Positions 17,502-25,340 of a stretch of 64,000 nucleotides of DNA are shown here, piece by piece. A program made the translations under genes and the position numbers. Positions within the stretch are counted from its first letter, which is position 1. The number at the start of each line of letters is the position of its first letter. Below the pieces are notes generated by a model. It ran no database searches. It was not told the origin of the DNA and worked only from the letters and a program-made list of their open reading frames with translations. Source of the DNA: Vescimonas coprocola (GTDB lineage Bacteria; Bacillota; Clostridia; Oscillospirales; Oscillospiraceae); the NCBI RefSeq assembly GCF_018408575.1, contig NZ_AP023418.1:2012415-2076414 (forward strand). The letters are read 5' to 3'.

Positions 17502-17972
17502 TTATTTAATTTCTACAATAGCACCATATTTCGTATGCGGAAGATATTGTACCTTTAAATAAGTATTTTTATCAATATACCTTGAAAATACTGTGATTTC
17601 GATTTCATCATCTTTAACTTTATCATATAGAAAAATACTTCTTCTTTCAGAAGATATATCTGCACCACCATGAGATTGTTCAGTTACATATCCTTCTGCA
17701 TAACTATACTGTTTGTTTATGATGTAAGGCATATCTAAAACAAAATCTTTCAAATATAAGATTAAAAGAATAGCTACTATAACAAGAATGGTATTAGCCA
17801 ATCGAAGAAATATTATATCATTTTTTCCAGTATATTCTTTTTTTATCGCTTCTTTATCAAAAAATATCGAATAGATAAGTTTTCTTTTTTTAATTAGATA
17901 GATAATGCAAGCAATTAACGCTATAACAAATAATGAAACTCTTATAAACAATCTAAATATAGCAAAATCCAT
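17502..17972 (-). CDS. IME1 cargo membrane protein, unknown
   Basis: 156 residues with two membrane helices (about 5-26 and 52-72) and a hydrophilic C-terminal domain that begins YAEGYVTEQSHGGADISSERR. I do not recognise the family. The gene is AT-rich compared with ICE1. It is a self-contained unit: promoter 18009-18037 upstream, terminator and repeat A downstream. It lies between a copy of repeat A and the CHC2 gene, a site where a resident IME gene pair appears to have been parted. Confidence 0.65.
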   Translation of the reverse strand: MDFAIFRLFIRVSLFVIALIACIIYLIKKRKLIYSIFFDKEAIKKEYTGKNDIIFLRLANTILVIVAILLILYLKDFVLDMPYIINKQYSYAEGYVTEQSHGGADISSERRSIFLYDKVKDDEIEITVFSRYIDKNTYLKVQYLPHTKYGAIVEIK

Positions 17973-18008
17973 AATATCATCCCCTTAAACTTCAAGTTTG
18001 TTGCTTAC

Positions 18009-18037
18009 ATTATACTTCATCAACCTAAAGAATGGAA
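18009..18037 (-). promoter_or_regulatory. Cargo promoter copy 1
   Basis: Minus strand TTCCAT (18032-18037), 17 bases, TATAAT (18009-18014), about 36 bases before the 17972 start. The same promoter block occurs upstream of the cargo genes at 18755 and 22146 with the same spacing. Confidence 0.65.
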
Positions 18038-18063
18038 GATTTTTTCTTGCCTCCCAAAGCAAA

Positions 18064-18187
18064 AGCACCTGTCATTTTCAAAACGAAGACAGCAAGTGTC
18101 TTAGAGTTCCACATTCTATTTTGAGTGCAAAAAAGCAGGAGAACTTTTCAGATTTCCTGCTTAGTAAAGCTGTGAAGATTTAATTGT
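18064..18187 (-). repeat. Repeat A copy 2: terminator plus relaxase-tail relic
   Basis: A near copy of 17331-17454. It follows the lipoprotein gene and precedes the promoter of the next cargo gene. It again carries the GCAGGA/TCCTGC terminator, the GGAACTCTAA relic of the relaxase end and the GACAGGTGC hairpin. Confidence 0.8.
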
Positions 18188-18245
18188 AGTCAGTTTTTCT
18201 TATACCATCCGAAATTTATACTTTAATGTTCTCTCATAACAAAAA

Positions 18246-18755
18246 TCAATTTTGTCCTCCAACAAAAATACCGTTTGGGGGATTATCCCATATAAAATTA
18301 TCCTCAGCCACTTCGCTCTCCAATGCAATTTCAATTTTATATATCCCCACATTTTGAGCATTTTCATCATCCTCACTATACATATAAAAATTCATACAAT
18401 ACCGTTCCTTCTCTGTCAATATGAGATACATACCATCCAATTCCGTTTTCCTTTTACCATAGTTGCTTTCACTTGATGATGCACAATCGCCCTCAAAACT
18501 TTGGATACTGCCCTCAATATAATCGAAAAAATCAGAGATTTCAGTGTCTAAATTCTCAATGCTCTTTTTGCTTTCTTCGGAAAATAGAGATTTGAGTTTC
18601 TCTGAATCCTGTTGCTTACATGCCTCGATAATTTGTTGACACATCTTATCCGTTTCATTTTGTTCAGAGCTAAACCAGTCATTGAAATATTTGTTAGAGC
18701 AGCCTGTTAAACCGAGTATAATAATCACACTGGAAAGCAACAATACTTTTTTCAT
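18246..18755 (-). CDS. IME1 cargo lipoprotein, DUF5104-like
   Basis: 169 residues from ATG 18755 (the longer frame to 18791 adds a segment unlikely to precede a signal peptide). The N-terminus MKKVLLLSSVIIILGLTGC is a lipoprotein signal with the cysteine at residue 19. The mature part includes ESKKSIENLDTEISDFFDYIEGSI, which I recall from DUF5104-type lipoproteins of Lachnospiraceae; this needs a profile check. It would be anchored on the outer face of the cytoplasmic membrane. The gene is preceded by the shared cargo promoter and followed by repeat A. Confidence 0.7.
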   Translation of the reverse strand: MKKVLLLSSVIIILGLTGCSNKYFNDWFSSEQNETDKMCQQIIEACKQQDSEKLKSLFSEESKKSIENLDTEISDFFDYIEGSIQSFEGDCASSSESNYGKRKTELDGMYLILTEKERYCMNFYMYSEDDENAQNVGIYKIEIALESEVAEDNFIWDNPPNGIFVGGQN

Positions 18756-18830
18756 ATAATTACATCCTTTACTGAATAATTGCAAAATCACTTATTGGAT
18801 TAAGGTCATTACAAAAAATTTCTTACTATC

Positions 18831-18859
18831 ATTATACTTCATCAACCTAAAGAATGGAA
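18831..18859 (-). promoter_or_regulatory. Cargo promoter copy 2
   Basis: Minus strand TTCCAT (18854-18859), 17-base spacer, TATAAT (18831-18836), upstream of the lipoprotein gene. The sequence around it is nearly identical to the copies at 18009 and 22226. Confidence 0.65.
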
Positions 18860-18886
18860 GATATTTTCTTACTCCCTAAAGCAAAA

Positions 18887-18939
18887 GCACCTGTCATTTT
18901 CAAAGTGAAAACAGCAAGTGCTTTAGAGTTCCATATCCT
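18887..18939 (-). repeat. Repeat A copy 3 overlapping the relaxase stop
   Basis: Contains the real relaxase end (ATGGAACTCTAA, stop at 18923-18925) followed by the hairpin AGCACTTGC..GACAGGTGCT. This is the resident copy from which the relics in copies 1 and 2 appear to derive. Confidence 0.75.
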
Positions 18940-20155
18940 GTTTTTTGCTTTTTGCCTGATCCGTCCGGCTGACTTCACGCTCTGCAATTTCTTTCTTTTT
19001 GCGGCTCAACTGCTCTATAATAGAATTTTTGGCTTTCTTCTTGATTTGCTCCGTTCCGGCTTTTTTGACCTCCGGTTTCATCAGCGTGGTTTGGATTTTC
19101 TGAATGGTTGATTTCATAGCGTTTGTGATTCTGGCAATCACGCCATCCAATCGTTTCACTGCATACTCAACTTCTTTCTTTGAAGCCTTACGCTCAGGGG
19201 AGAGAACCCACGCTTTAGACTGCTCCACCAGCTTAATATCCTCCTTGTGCGTTTCCAGTTTTACAGTATCAGCAACGACCTCAACCGCCTTGTCATAGGC
19301 AATATCGGCAACCTCGTCCACCAGAGCTTCCACATCTTCAATCTTCATCGTGAGTTCTTCCAACTTTTGCTCCTGTGCTGCCAGTTGCTCCTTTTGCTTG
19401 AAAAGAATATAGTCCTGTTTTTCCAGATAAGCACGACCACCATATTCCGGTTCTTCTTCCAGTTGTAAGCCATGCTTTTTCGCCACATCAAACAACAGCA
19501 CTCGGCAGGCTGAATCGAAAGTCATCTTGCGGTTATTTTTTCTTCCGACAGGCTTCTCCGGTTCTGGCAGTTCAAACCCCAGTGCTTCCAAAGCCTTTTC
19601 CTGTTGTGGGGCAATCTCCCCATATTGATTTTCACAGTCGAACACATGACGCTCGTGAATATGAGGGGTGCTTTCATCCAAGTGCAGTGCCCAATTCAGG
19701 ATATGGACATGAGAGCCGAAACGCTCATTTACGATTTCCATAAATTCTGTGACGATCTCAATGAGCAGTTCTGGTGGAACATGATTATCAAGCGTTCCAA
19801 TCTGATAGACCGTTTCCTCTGGGCAGGTCTTTTTGCTTTTGAGCAAATCTCCGGTTTCCTTATTTCTTTCAGGGTGTCGGTTCTTCACATTTCTTTCGTT
19901 CTGTCCGGTCACAAAATCACGATACCGCTGACGATAAAAAAGCTGTTCCACATCTTCAAAAGTGGCAGACAGCTCATTTTCCTTTTCGGGATTTTTGAAA
20001 TTGCGGAAGCCATTGTAACAGTCCCAATAGAGATTTTGTTTGGCTCGTTCTTCGTCAATGTGTTCGCTGTTGGCAATGTCAAAACTGCGGTCATTGTGCT
20101 TCGGATTATAAACGCCATTCTTTCCGGCTCGTCCATTGTGCCTTGTTAATTTCAC
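18923..20155 (-). CDS. IME1 relaxase, MobV (Pre/Mob, TnpZ-like)
   Basis: 410 residues. The metal-binding motif HLDESTPHIH at 158-167 is typical of MobV plasmid recombination/mobilization enzymes, which include TnpZ of Tn4451. The C-terminal 180 residues form a long charged coiled coil. It would nick an oriT and let IME1 travel through the channel of a conjugative element. ATG 20155 is preceded by AGGAGG-type sequence, and a strong hairpin 90-120 bases upstream is a candidate oriT. Repeat A copy 3 overlaps its stop. Confidence 0.85.
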   Translation of the reverse strand: MKLTRHNGRAGKNGVYNPKHNDRSFDIANSEHIDEERAKQNLYWDCYNGFRNFKNPEKENELSATFEDVEQLFYRQRYRDFVTGQNERNVKNRHPERNKETGDLLKSKKTCPEETVYQIGTLDNHVPPELLIEIVTEFMEIVNERFGSHVHILNWALHLDESTPHIHERHVFDCENQYGEIAPQQEKALEALGFELPEPEKPVGRKNNRKMTFDSACRVLLFDVAKKHGLQLEEEPEYGGRAYLEKQDYILFKQKEQLAAQEQKLEELTMKIEDVEALVDEVADIAYDKAVEVVADTVKLETHKEDIKLVEQSKAWVLSPERKASKKEVEYAVKRLDGVIARITNAMKSTIQKIQTTLMKPEVKKAGTEQIKKKAKNSIIEQLSRKKKEIAEREVSRTDQAKSKKQDMEL

Positions 20156-20159
20156 ATGA

Positions 20160-20436
20160 GTTCCTCCTTCTTTTTGATTTCCCCGACAGGGGAGAAGGGC
20201 AGCGAAGCTGATTCCTTGCGGCTTTCTGCGTCAAGTAATACCCAGTACTAAGTGGCGAAACGCCACTTAACTGGGCAAGGCTGCCGCCCTTGACCTGCAC
20301 AGGGGTATTGCATTCCCTGTACCCATGCACAAAGGGTTGCACCCTCTGTACTCCCGCCCGAACAAACTGACTTCGCCCCGTCTCAAGCTCTGTCAGTTCC
20401 TTCGGTTTTACAAAACAGTCCACCGGACTATTTTGC
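20160..20436. other. Candidate oriT region of IME1
   Basis: 277 bases without a gene, directly upstream of the MobV-like relaxase. At 20241-20275 a hairpin pairs CCCAGT with ACTGGG and, inside it, AAGTGGCG with CGCCACTT around AAA. MobV relaxases usually act at sites just upstream of their own gene. The rest (20276-20436) is GC-rich with short inverted repeats and no open frame that looks coding. Confidence 0.5.
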
Positions 20437-20438
20437 AA

Positions 20439-20518
20439 AAAGAAAAACCGACGCATGATTGCTTTACGCTCAATACATCGGTTTCTTCATCTGACCTTGA
20501 CGGTCATATTCAGTTGTG
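20439..20518 (-). repeat. Repeat B copy 1 (terminator)
   Basis: About 78 bases, repeated at 21472-21549 with two or three mismatches. An arm AAACCGATGTAT pairs imperfectly with ATGCGTCGGTTTTT, acting as a terminator for the minus-strand gene ending at 20541. Confidence 0.75.
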
Positions 20519-20540
20519 GCAGATTAGACAATTTGAAAAA

Positions 20541-21290
20541 TTACTCTGGCATATCTACTGAATAACTTAGATTGTTTCCTCTCTTGTCGCTCTTTAAATC
20601 ATCATAATACCATAGATACATCGTTCTGTCATATACATTGATTTCAATAACACCATCTGGCTTTTGACCTTCTACTTCTAATGAGTAAATTTCCTTATCA
20701 TGTGCATAGCCAAAAACAAATCTGGTATCTGGATAATTTGGATTCAAGTCCTGTTGAAAATCACTTAATTTTAAAGATGAATGAATTAGTTCTGTAATAT
20801 CAGATATAAGAATGCTATCCGCTTTAGTTGTAACCGGTGTAGCATTCATAAACGCATATTGTACAGTTGTTTCCTCCACCTGTTTTTTGCAGCGTGCCAT
20901 CACAAAACCTTGAACGGGATCATTATCGCTTCCTGCCCGATAGAAAATCGTATCATACTGTTTGCCATTCCATATATGCAATATTTCATCAACATGATTA
21001 AGAAAATCTTCTGGAACAGAAAATTCTTCATTTTCAGTATTCAAAGGAGAATTCAAAATAGCTTCTTCGACAGAACTATAATATATGAGTTCAGAATCCT
21101 TTTTATCGTAATCGCTCAAATTGAATTCGACATATGCATTGTCTTTATTGTCATCTTCCGGAACATAAGTATAGCGACCATTTTCAATATGGTCATCATA
21201 ATCAACAAACAGTCCAATACATATCAGTGCTGCAAAAATCAAAAAGACTATTCCTATAATGATTAGCAATATTTTCAAAAATTTTTTCAT
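20541..21290 (-). CDS. IME1 cargo exported/membrane-anchored protein, unknown
   Basis: 249 residues from ATG 21290 (MKKFLKILLI). One N-terminal membrane helix (about 4-30) with no lipobox, then a large hydrophilic domain probably outside the cell. The domain includes ELIYYSSVEEAILNSPL and GFVMARCKKQVEETTVQYAF. I do not recognise it. It has its own promoter (TTGAAT-17-TATAAT, 21324-21352), repeat B at its 3' end and repeat C upstream, forming one of two tandem C-promoter-gene-B units. Confidence 0.65.
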   Translation of the reverse strand: MKKFLKILLIIIGIVFLIFAALICIGLFVDYDDHIENGRYTYVPEDDNKDNAYVEFNLSDYDKKDSELIYYSSVEEAILNSPLNTENEEFSVPEDFLNHVDEILHIWNGKQYDTIFYRAGSDNDPVQGFVMARCKKQVEETTVQYAFMNATPVTTKADSILISDITELIHSSLKLSDFQQDLNPNYPDTRFVFGYAHDKEIYSLEVEGQKPDGVIEINVYDRTMYLWYYDDLKSDKRGNNLSYSVDMPE

Positions 21291-21323
21291 ACAAAAGTCC
21301 ACCTTCTTGCTTCATTTCAGTAA

Positions 21324-21352
21324 ATTATATCATACCGATATGAACAATTCAA
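21324..21352 (-). promoter_or_regulatory. Promoter of the 21290 cargo gene
   Basis: Minus strand TTGAAT (21347-21352), 17-base spacer, TATAAT (21324-21329), 34 bases before the start codon. Confidence 0.65.
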
Positions 21353-21382
21353 TTTACACTCTATCAAGTAGTTTTTTTACTT

Positions 21383-21440
21383 ACCTGTAACGCACATTTC
21401 TGCAAAATCCATAGTCCCCGATACTTTCCTCACAGGCGAT
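21383..21440 (-). repeat. Repeat C copy 1
   Basis: About 57 bases matching 22288-22345 with a handful of changes, including ATCGCCTGTGAGGAAAGTAT on the minus strand. It lies upstream of a cargo promoter in both places. It could be a relic of a coding tail (CEESIGDYGFCRNVRYR then stop) or a structured RNA; I cannot decide. Confidence 0.7.
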
Positions 21441-21471
21441 ATACAGTCGGAATTCTGTCAGCTCATGAAAT

Positions 21472-21549
21472 AAGAAAAACCGACGCATGATCGCTTTACG
21501 CTCAATACATCGGTTTCTTCATCCGACTTTGACGGTCATATTCAGTTGT
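21472..21549 (-). repeat. Repeat B copy 2 (terminator)
   Basis: Near copy of 20439-20518, immediately downstream of the frameshifted DUF6560-like gene. Confidence 0.75.
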
Positions 21550-21577
21550 CTAACATCGTACTGTTATAAAATCTATG

Positions 21578-22146
21578 TCATTTACGATTCTTCTTATGCT
21601 GATTTGTCCAGTAAGATTTTACAGGGATTCTTCTTCTCTCTATATCTTCCATAAATTCTTCTTTATCGATATTACTATCAATGGTAAATAGCTTTTCCCC
21701 ATTTACATATACACGCACAGAACCTTTTTTTCTCTCGCAGTAGGTAATATCCCCAAAACGAAAAGTTCTCTTTTTTCCAAAAGTTGACCGCCATGTGATT
21801 TCATCTCCGTTCACTTCCAGTTTCCACATTACCATATTGACTATTCCGCTTATGCCTACTAAAAAAATATTCCAAATATACAAATGACAAACATATCTTC
21901 TTTTTCCCTAAGACTCATAGCCGTACAACAAGCAAAAAAAATTGTACCTACGATAAATGCCACGACAAGGAATTTCTCTGTTTTTATTGTATAATGCGTT
22001 CTAATTATTCCCTTTTTCTGTTCTTCCTCTCGTTCTTTAGCTCTCTTTTGTTGAAGATTTACAAGATATTTCAAAAGAAGAAGTACAACTAAATAGGGGC
22101 CTATTTGTGTAATTATATTCAAACACATTCGTAAAAAATCATTCAT
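21578..22146 (-). pseudogene. IME1 cargo membrane protein, DUF6560-like, split by a frameshift
   Basis: Two overlapping frames make one protein. The first (ATG 22146) encodes two membrane helices and stops at 21859 after GIFF. The second continues with FLVGISGIVNMVMWKLEVNGDEI and a PH-like soluble domain ending at 21578. The break is at a run of seven T on the minus strand (21861-21867); one more T joins the frames cleanly. I recall the C-terminal part as DUF6560-like. The gene carries the shared cargo promoter (22226-22254) and ends in repeat B. It may be inactive, phase-variable, or the run may be a sequencing error. Confidence 0.7.
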
Positions 22147-22225
22147 TTTTTGCCCTCCATAGTTCCAGCTATATAAAAATGATTGTTTGAAATCGAGTAT
22201 TAAAAACCTCAATTTTTCATATCTC

Positions 22226-22254
22226 ATTATACTTCATCAACTTAAAGAATGGAA
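22226..22254 (-). promoter_or_regulatory. Cargo promoter copy 3
   Basis: Minus strand TTCCAT (22249-22254), 17-base spacer, TATAAT (22226-22231). The block matches the promoters at 18009 and 18831. Confidence 0.65.
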
Positions 22255-22287
22255 GAAAAAATTTTGTGTACAGAGTTCCTGTTCAAA

Positions 22288-22345
22288 CCTTGTAACGCAC
22301 ATTTCCGTAAAATTTATAGTCTCCGATACTTTCCTCACAGGCGAT
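22288..22345 (-). repeat. Repeat C copy 2
   Basis: Upstream partner of repeat C copy 1, located between the resident gene ending at 22394 and cargo promoter copy 3. Confidence 0.7.
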
Positions 22346-22393
22346 AGGCAACGGTCAAAACATCAGGTTTGCACCTGACATTTTAACCGCATA

Positions 22394-22702
22394 TCAGCCC
22401 TGATTATCACAGTATCCCTGCTGGCTGTTCAGCCCATGCTTTTTCGCATATTCACTGGCTTTCTGTCTGCGTTCCTCACTGTAAGGCGGCAGGAAACGGA
22501 TAGACAGACGGGACTTTGCCAGCTCATAAGAAACACCGCCTTGAACATTGGATTTTTCCAGTCGGCAAAGGTCAGGGTACTTCTTAGCAAAAGCAGCCAA
22601 CCTCTTTTTCAATCCGGCGTTGTGGGTGTAGATATTTGCCTTGTCCTCGCCCTCATTAAAGAGAACGATTGTTTCTTTCTCAATCTTCGTCAGTCTCGTC
22701 AT
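22394..22702 (-). CDS. Conserved small IME protein, unknown
   Basis: 102 residues, basic, with MTRLTKIEKETIVLFNEGED at the start and a C-terminal YSEERRQKASEYAKKHGL helix. I recall similar proteins in Tn4451-type and ICE elements, without known function. The start overlaps the end of the preceding gene by 23 bases, and GGGAGGG lies just upstream. It appears to be part of the resident operon tnpV - 22928 - 22702. Confidence 0.65.
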   Translation of the reverse strand: MTRLTKIEKETIVLFNEGEDKANIYTHNAGLKKRLAAFAKKYPDLCRLEKSNVQGGVSYELAKSRLSIRFLPPYSEERRQKASEYAKKHGLNSQQGYCDNQG

Positions 22703-22928
22703 AGCAGCCCTCCCTATGGTTTTTCAACACACGCAGCTTGCAGTAAAAGCAGCGATACCACCTTTCAACACCCTCAGCACTCAGCTTGACGGAAAGCATA
22801 TAAAACAGCTTCTTCGCCACTGGATCGGGTGCAAGGGCAGCTACCATACGCAAACGCTCGACAGTTGCTTTCAGGTTCGGACAGCCAAAGGCATAAAGGG
22901 CTTCCATTTCATTCCGGTTCATCTTCAT
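22680..22928 (-). CDS. Conserved small IME protein, unknown
   Basis: 82 residues from ATG 22928, preceded by AAGGAGG. The protein begins MKMNRNEMEALYAFGCPNLK and continues with RLRMVAALAPDPVAKKLFYML, a helical pattern recurrent in small proteins of Clostridial elements. There are no membrane segments. It overlaps the downstream gene and follows a terminator-like hairpin after tnpV. Function unknown. Confidence 0.65.
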   Translation of the reverse strand: MKMNRNEMEALYAFGCPNLKATVERLRMVAALAPDPVAKKLFYMLSVKLSAEGVERWYRCFYCKLRVLKNHREGCYDETDED

Positions 22929-22960
22929 TGTGTTTTCCTCCTTAAAGTTTGATAAATGAA

Positions 22961-22997
22961 AAGCGACAGACACTTCATAAGGAAATACCTGTCGCTT
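22961..22997 (-). terminator. Terminator after IME1 tnpV
   Basis: AAGCGACAG and CTGTCGCTT form a 9-base stem followed by TTT on the minus strand, between tnpV (ends 23038) and the 22928 gene. Confidence 0.65.
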
Positions 22998-23037
22998 CGT
23001 TTACGATACAAATTTGTTGGTTTTGGACTTGATAAAA

Positions 23038-23421
23038 TCAGCAGTAAATCATTTCCTGTCTGATGATTTCTTCGGCTCGGTTACGGATAGAGTTCATGGA
23101 CTGTACCCACAACATCTGATTGTCTGCTTTCATGGTTTCGGTCACGCCCTCGGCTTGTTTCATCTGCTCAATGATAAGGCTGCACCTTTCCGTTGCCTGT
23201 TCGTTCAGATCAGCAAGGTAAGTATGCAGTTCGCCGGATAAACAGAGGGCAGAGAACCTTGCAGGGCGGTACTGCTCCAAATATGTCCTGTGCAGTCTGC
23301 CCCACATACCGATAGGGCGGTGTTCCTCCGGTAGCTTCAAGTCCGGCACATAGTAATCACCCACAAGAACATAGTCCAGACCGTTGCTTTCGTCATGGAT
23401 TCGTAGTTTCAATTCTGTCAT
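23038..23421 (-). CDS. tnpV: TnpV family protein (IME1)
   Basis: 127 residues: DYVLVGDYYVPDLKLPEEHRP, IGMWGRLHRTYLEQYRP and a C-terminal WVQSMNSIRNRAEEIIRQEM, the TnpV family layout. The start overlaps the recombinase stop by four bases, so they are translated together. Family function is unknown; association with TnpX-type recombinases suggests a role in regulation or excision. Two other tnpV genes are in the window (IME2 and inside the ICE1 helicase gene). Confidence 0.8.
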   Translation of the reverse strand: MTELKLRIHDESNGLDYVLVGDYYVPDLKLPEEHRPIGMWGRLHRTYLEQYRPARFSALCLSGELHTYLADLNEQATERCSLIIEQMKQAEGVTETMKADNQMLWVQSMNSIRNRAEEIIRQEMIYC

Positions 23422-25340
23422 GCTATTTTTTCTCCTTTCACTTTTTGCCGATTTGATTTGCTTGTGGCGTTCTGTTCAACACACACATTGCTATCAGAGC
23501 TTTTTTCTTCTGCTATACGCTCATGCTCCGCAAATTCTTTTGATTTCTCACGAATCTTTTTCATATACTTACGATTGGATTCTCGTTTTCTGCGAAGTCG
23601 TTCCGCCTCTTTTTCAGCAGCAATCCTTTCTTCCTCGGTTGGTTCATGCTGCTCCACAGGTACTTGAAATTGCCCGACATAGTTAAGATATATCTCCACC
23701 TCTGTGGTGCGGTCTGCACCTTTTCCTTGTGGCTCGTGAACCAGTATTTTGTCGATAAATTCATTTATCATGGCAGGAGTAAGTTCTGTAATGTTCTCAT
23801 ACTTTTTAACCAGCTTTAGAAAACGCTCCACATTATTTTGACCGCCTATAATCCGTTGCATATCAGCGGTGTCAGTCTCAATAATCTTGTTCAGCTCGTT
23901 CTGCTCATTTTCATAATCAGTAAGCATACTCTGAAAAAGTCTGTCCGGCAATCTTCCAATCACATTATCTTCATAGATTTTCCTGATAAGCATATCCAGT
24001 TCGTGAACTCGCTTCTGATTTCTTTCAATGCGGTTTTTTACAGTTTCAGAAACAGCAATATCTTTCATCGCCGATTCTTCTTGCAGAGAATAAACAAACT
24101 CCCGCTCATTCAAAGAAACATAATGGCAAGTCTCCTGTATGGTTTTCAGAATGATGCTTTTAAGTGCTTTTGTTGAAATATGGTGGCAAGTACAATGTCG
24201 GTCATACTTCTGATAAGCAAGATTATATGTGGAACATTCATAACAATCTGCCGGATTGGAATAACTTGTCCTTTTTTCGCCTTTGGCAGTATAGTATATT
24301 CTTTCTCGCCCTTTCCGCTGCCTGTGATTATACATCGGCGCACCACAATCAGCACAGTAAATCTTTCCGGTCAGAACATTAGGCTCGCCCATAGGATCTG
24401 CTTTTCTTACATTCTGTCTTAACTTTTGAGCAAGCAGCCATGTTTCTTCATCGACAATAGGCTCTTGTGTATCATCAAAAACCACCCAATCTTCCTTATC
24501 TGCCCTTTTCGTCTTTTTGTCCTTATAGGAATTTTTGAATGTCCTGAAATTGACAGTCTTTCCGATATACTCTGGTCGGGCAATCAGAGTAGTAACCTGA
24601 TTTCCTCGCCACATATACGGATTTTCTTTGTCATAGTTGCTTGCATGATTTCCAAGTCCCTTTTTGCCAAGATAATAAGATGGTCTTTCAATTTTTTCTT
24701 CTGAAAGTTCTCTTGCTATCTGATAAGGTCCTTTTCCCTCAATAGTCATGCGATAAATTCTGCGGACTACTTCAGCAGCTTCTTCATCAATAATCCAATG
24801 GTCGGGGTTTTCGGGGTCTTTCAAATAGCCGTATGGTGGGATATTACTTGTATGAGCGTTGCCGGAAGAACCTCTGGATTTCAGTACAGCTTTAATTTTC
24901 TTACTTGTGTCCCTGACAAACCACTCATTCATGATATTCAGAAAAGGGGCAAACTCACTGGTTTCTTGACGGTCACTGTCAATACCATTATTGATTGCTA
25001 TAAATCGAACTTCCTTTTCTCTAAACAGAATGTCAGTGAAAAAACCTACTTGCAGATGATCTCTGCCGATTCTGGACATATCTTTGCAGATACAGGCAGT
25101 GATTTCTCCGTTTTTAACACCTTCAACAAGTCTGTTCCATGAAGGTCTGTCAAAAGTCGCTCCACTCCAACCATCATCGGTAAAATGAACAAGATTCGTA
25201 AAACCATGTTTCATAGCATAATCTTCAAGCATTTGCTTTTGATGAACTATACTGTTACTCTCTCCAGCATTATCATCATCACGAGACAGTCTTTCATACA
25301 AAGCAGTAATGCCATTGCTTCTATCTTTTTTTCTTCTCAT
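23418..25340 (-). CDS. Large serine recombinase of IME1 (TnpX-like)
   Basis: 640 residues. N-terminal resolvase domain with YERLSRDD, catalytic serine at residue 19, and the conserved CKDMSRIGRD. A recombinase domain follows with PPYGYLKDPENP and a zinc ribbon (CADCG and a later Cys cluster), then a coiled coil and a charged tail. It would excise and integrate IME1 at GA dinucleotides. ATG 25340 has GAAAGGAG upstream and overlaps the stop of the truncated topB frame (ATGA), so translation may be coupled to the interrupted gene. The start lies about 55 bases inside the element. Confidence 0.92.
   Translation of the reverse strand: MRRKKDRSNGITALYERLSRDDDNAGESNSIVHQKQMLEDYAMKHGFTNLVHFTDDGWSGATFDRPSWNRLVEGVKNGEITACICKDMSRIGRDHLQVGFFTDILFREKEVRFIAINNGIDSDRQETSEFAPFLNIMNEWFVRDTSKKIKAVLKSRGSSGNAHTSNIPPYGYLKDPENPDHWIIDEEAAEVVRRIYRMTIEGKGPYQIARELSEEKIERPSYYLGKKGLGNHASNYDKENPYMWRGNQVTTLIARPEYIGKTVNFRTFKNSYKDKKTKRADKEDWVVFDDTQEPIVDEETWLLAQKLRQNVRKADPMGEPNVLTGKIYCADCGAPMYNHRQRKGRERIYYTAKGEKRTSYSNPADCYECSTYNLAYQKYDRHCTCHHISTKALKSIILKTIQETCHYVSLNEREFVYSLQEESAMKDIAVSETVKNRIERNQKRVHELDMLIRKIYEDNVIGRLPDRLFQSMLTDYENEQNELNKIIETDTADMQRIIGGQNNVERFLKLVKKYENITELTPAMINEFIDKILVHEPQGKGADRTTEVEIYLNYVGQFQVPVEQHEPTEEERIAAEKEAERLRRKRESNRKYMKKIREKSKEFAEHERIAEEKSSDSNVCVEQNATSKSNRQKVKGEKIA

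Noticed and set aside
17331-18939. Repeat A as an insertion sequence
   Set aside because: Copies contain no transposase and no target duplications; they carry terminators and relics of the relaxase end instead.
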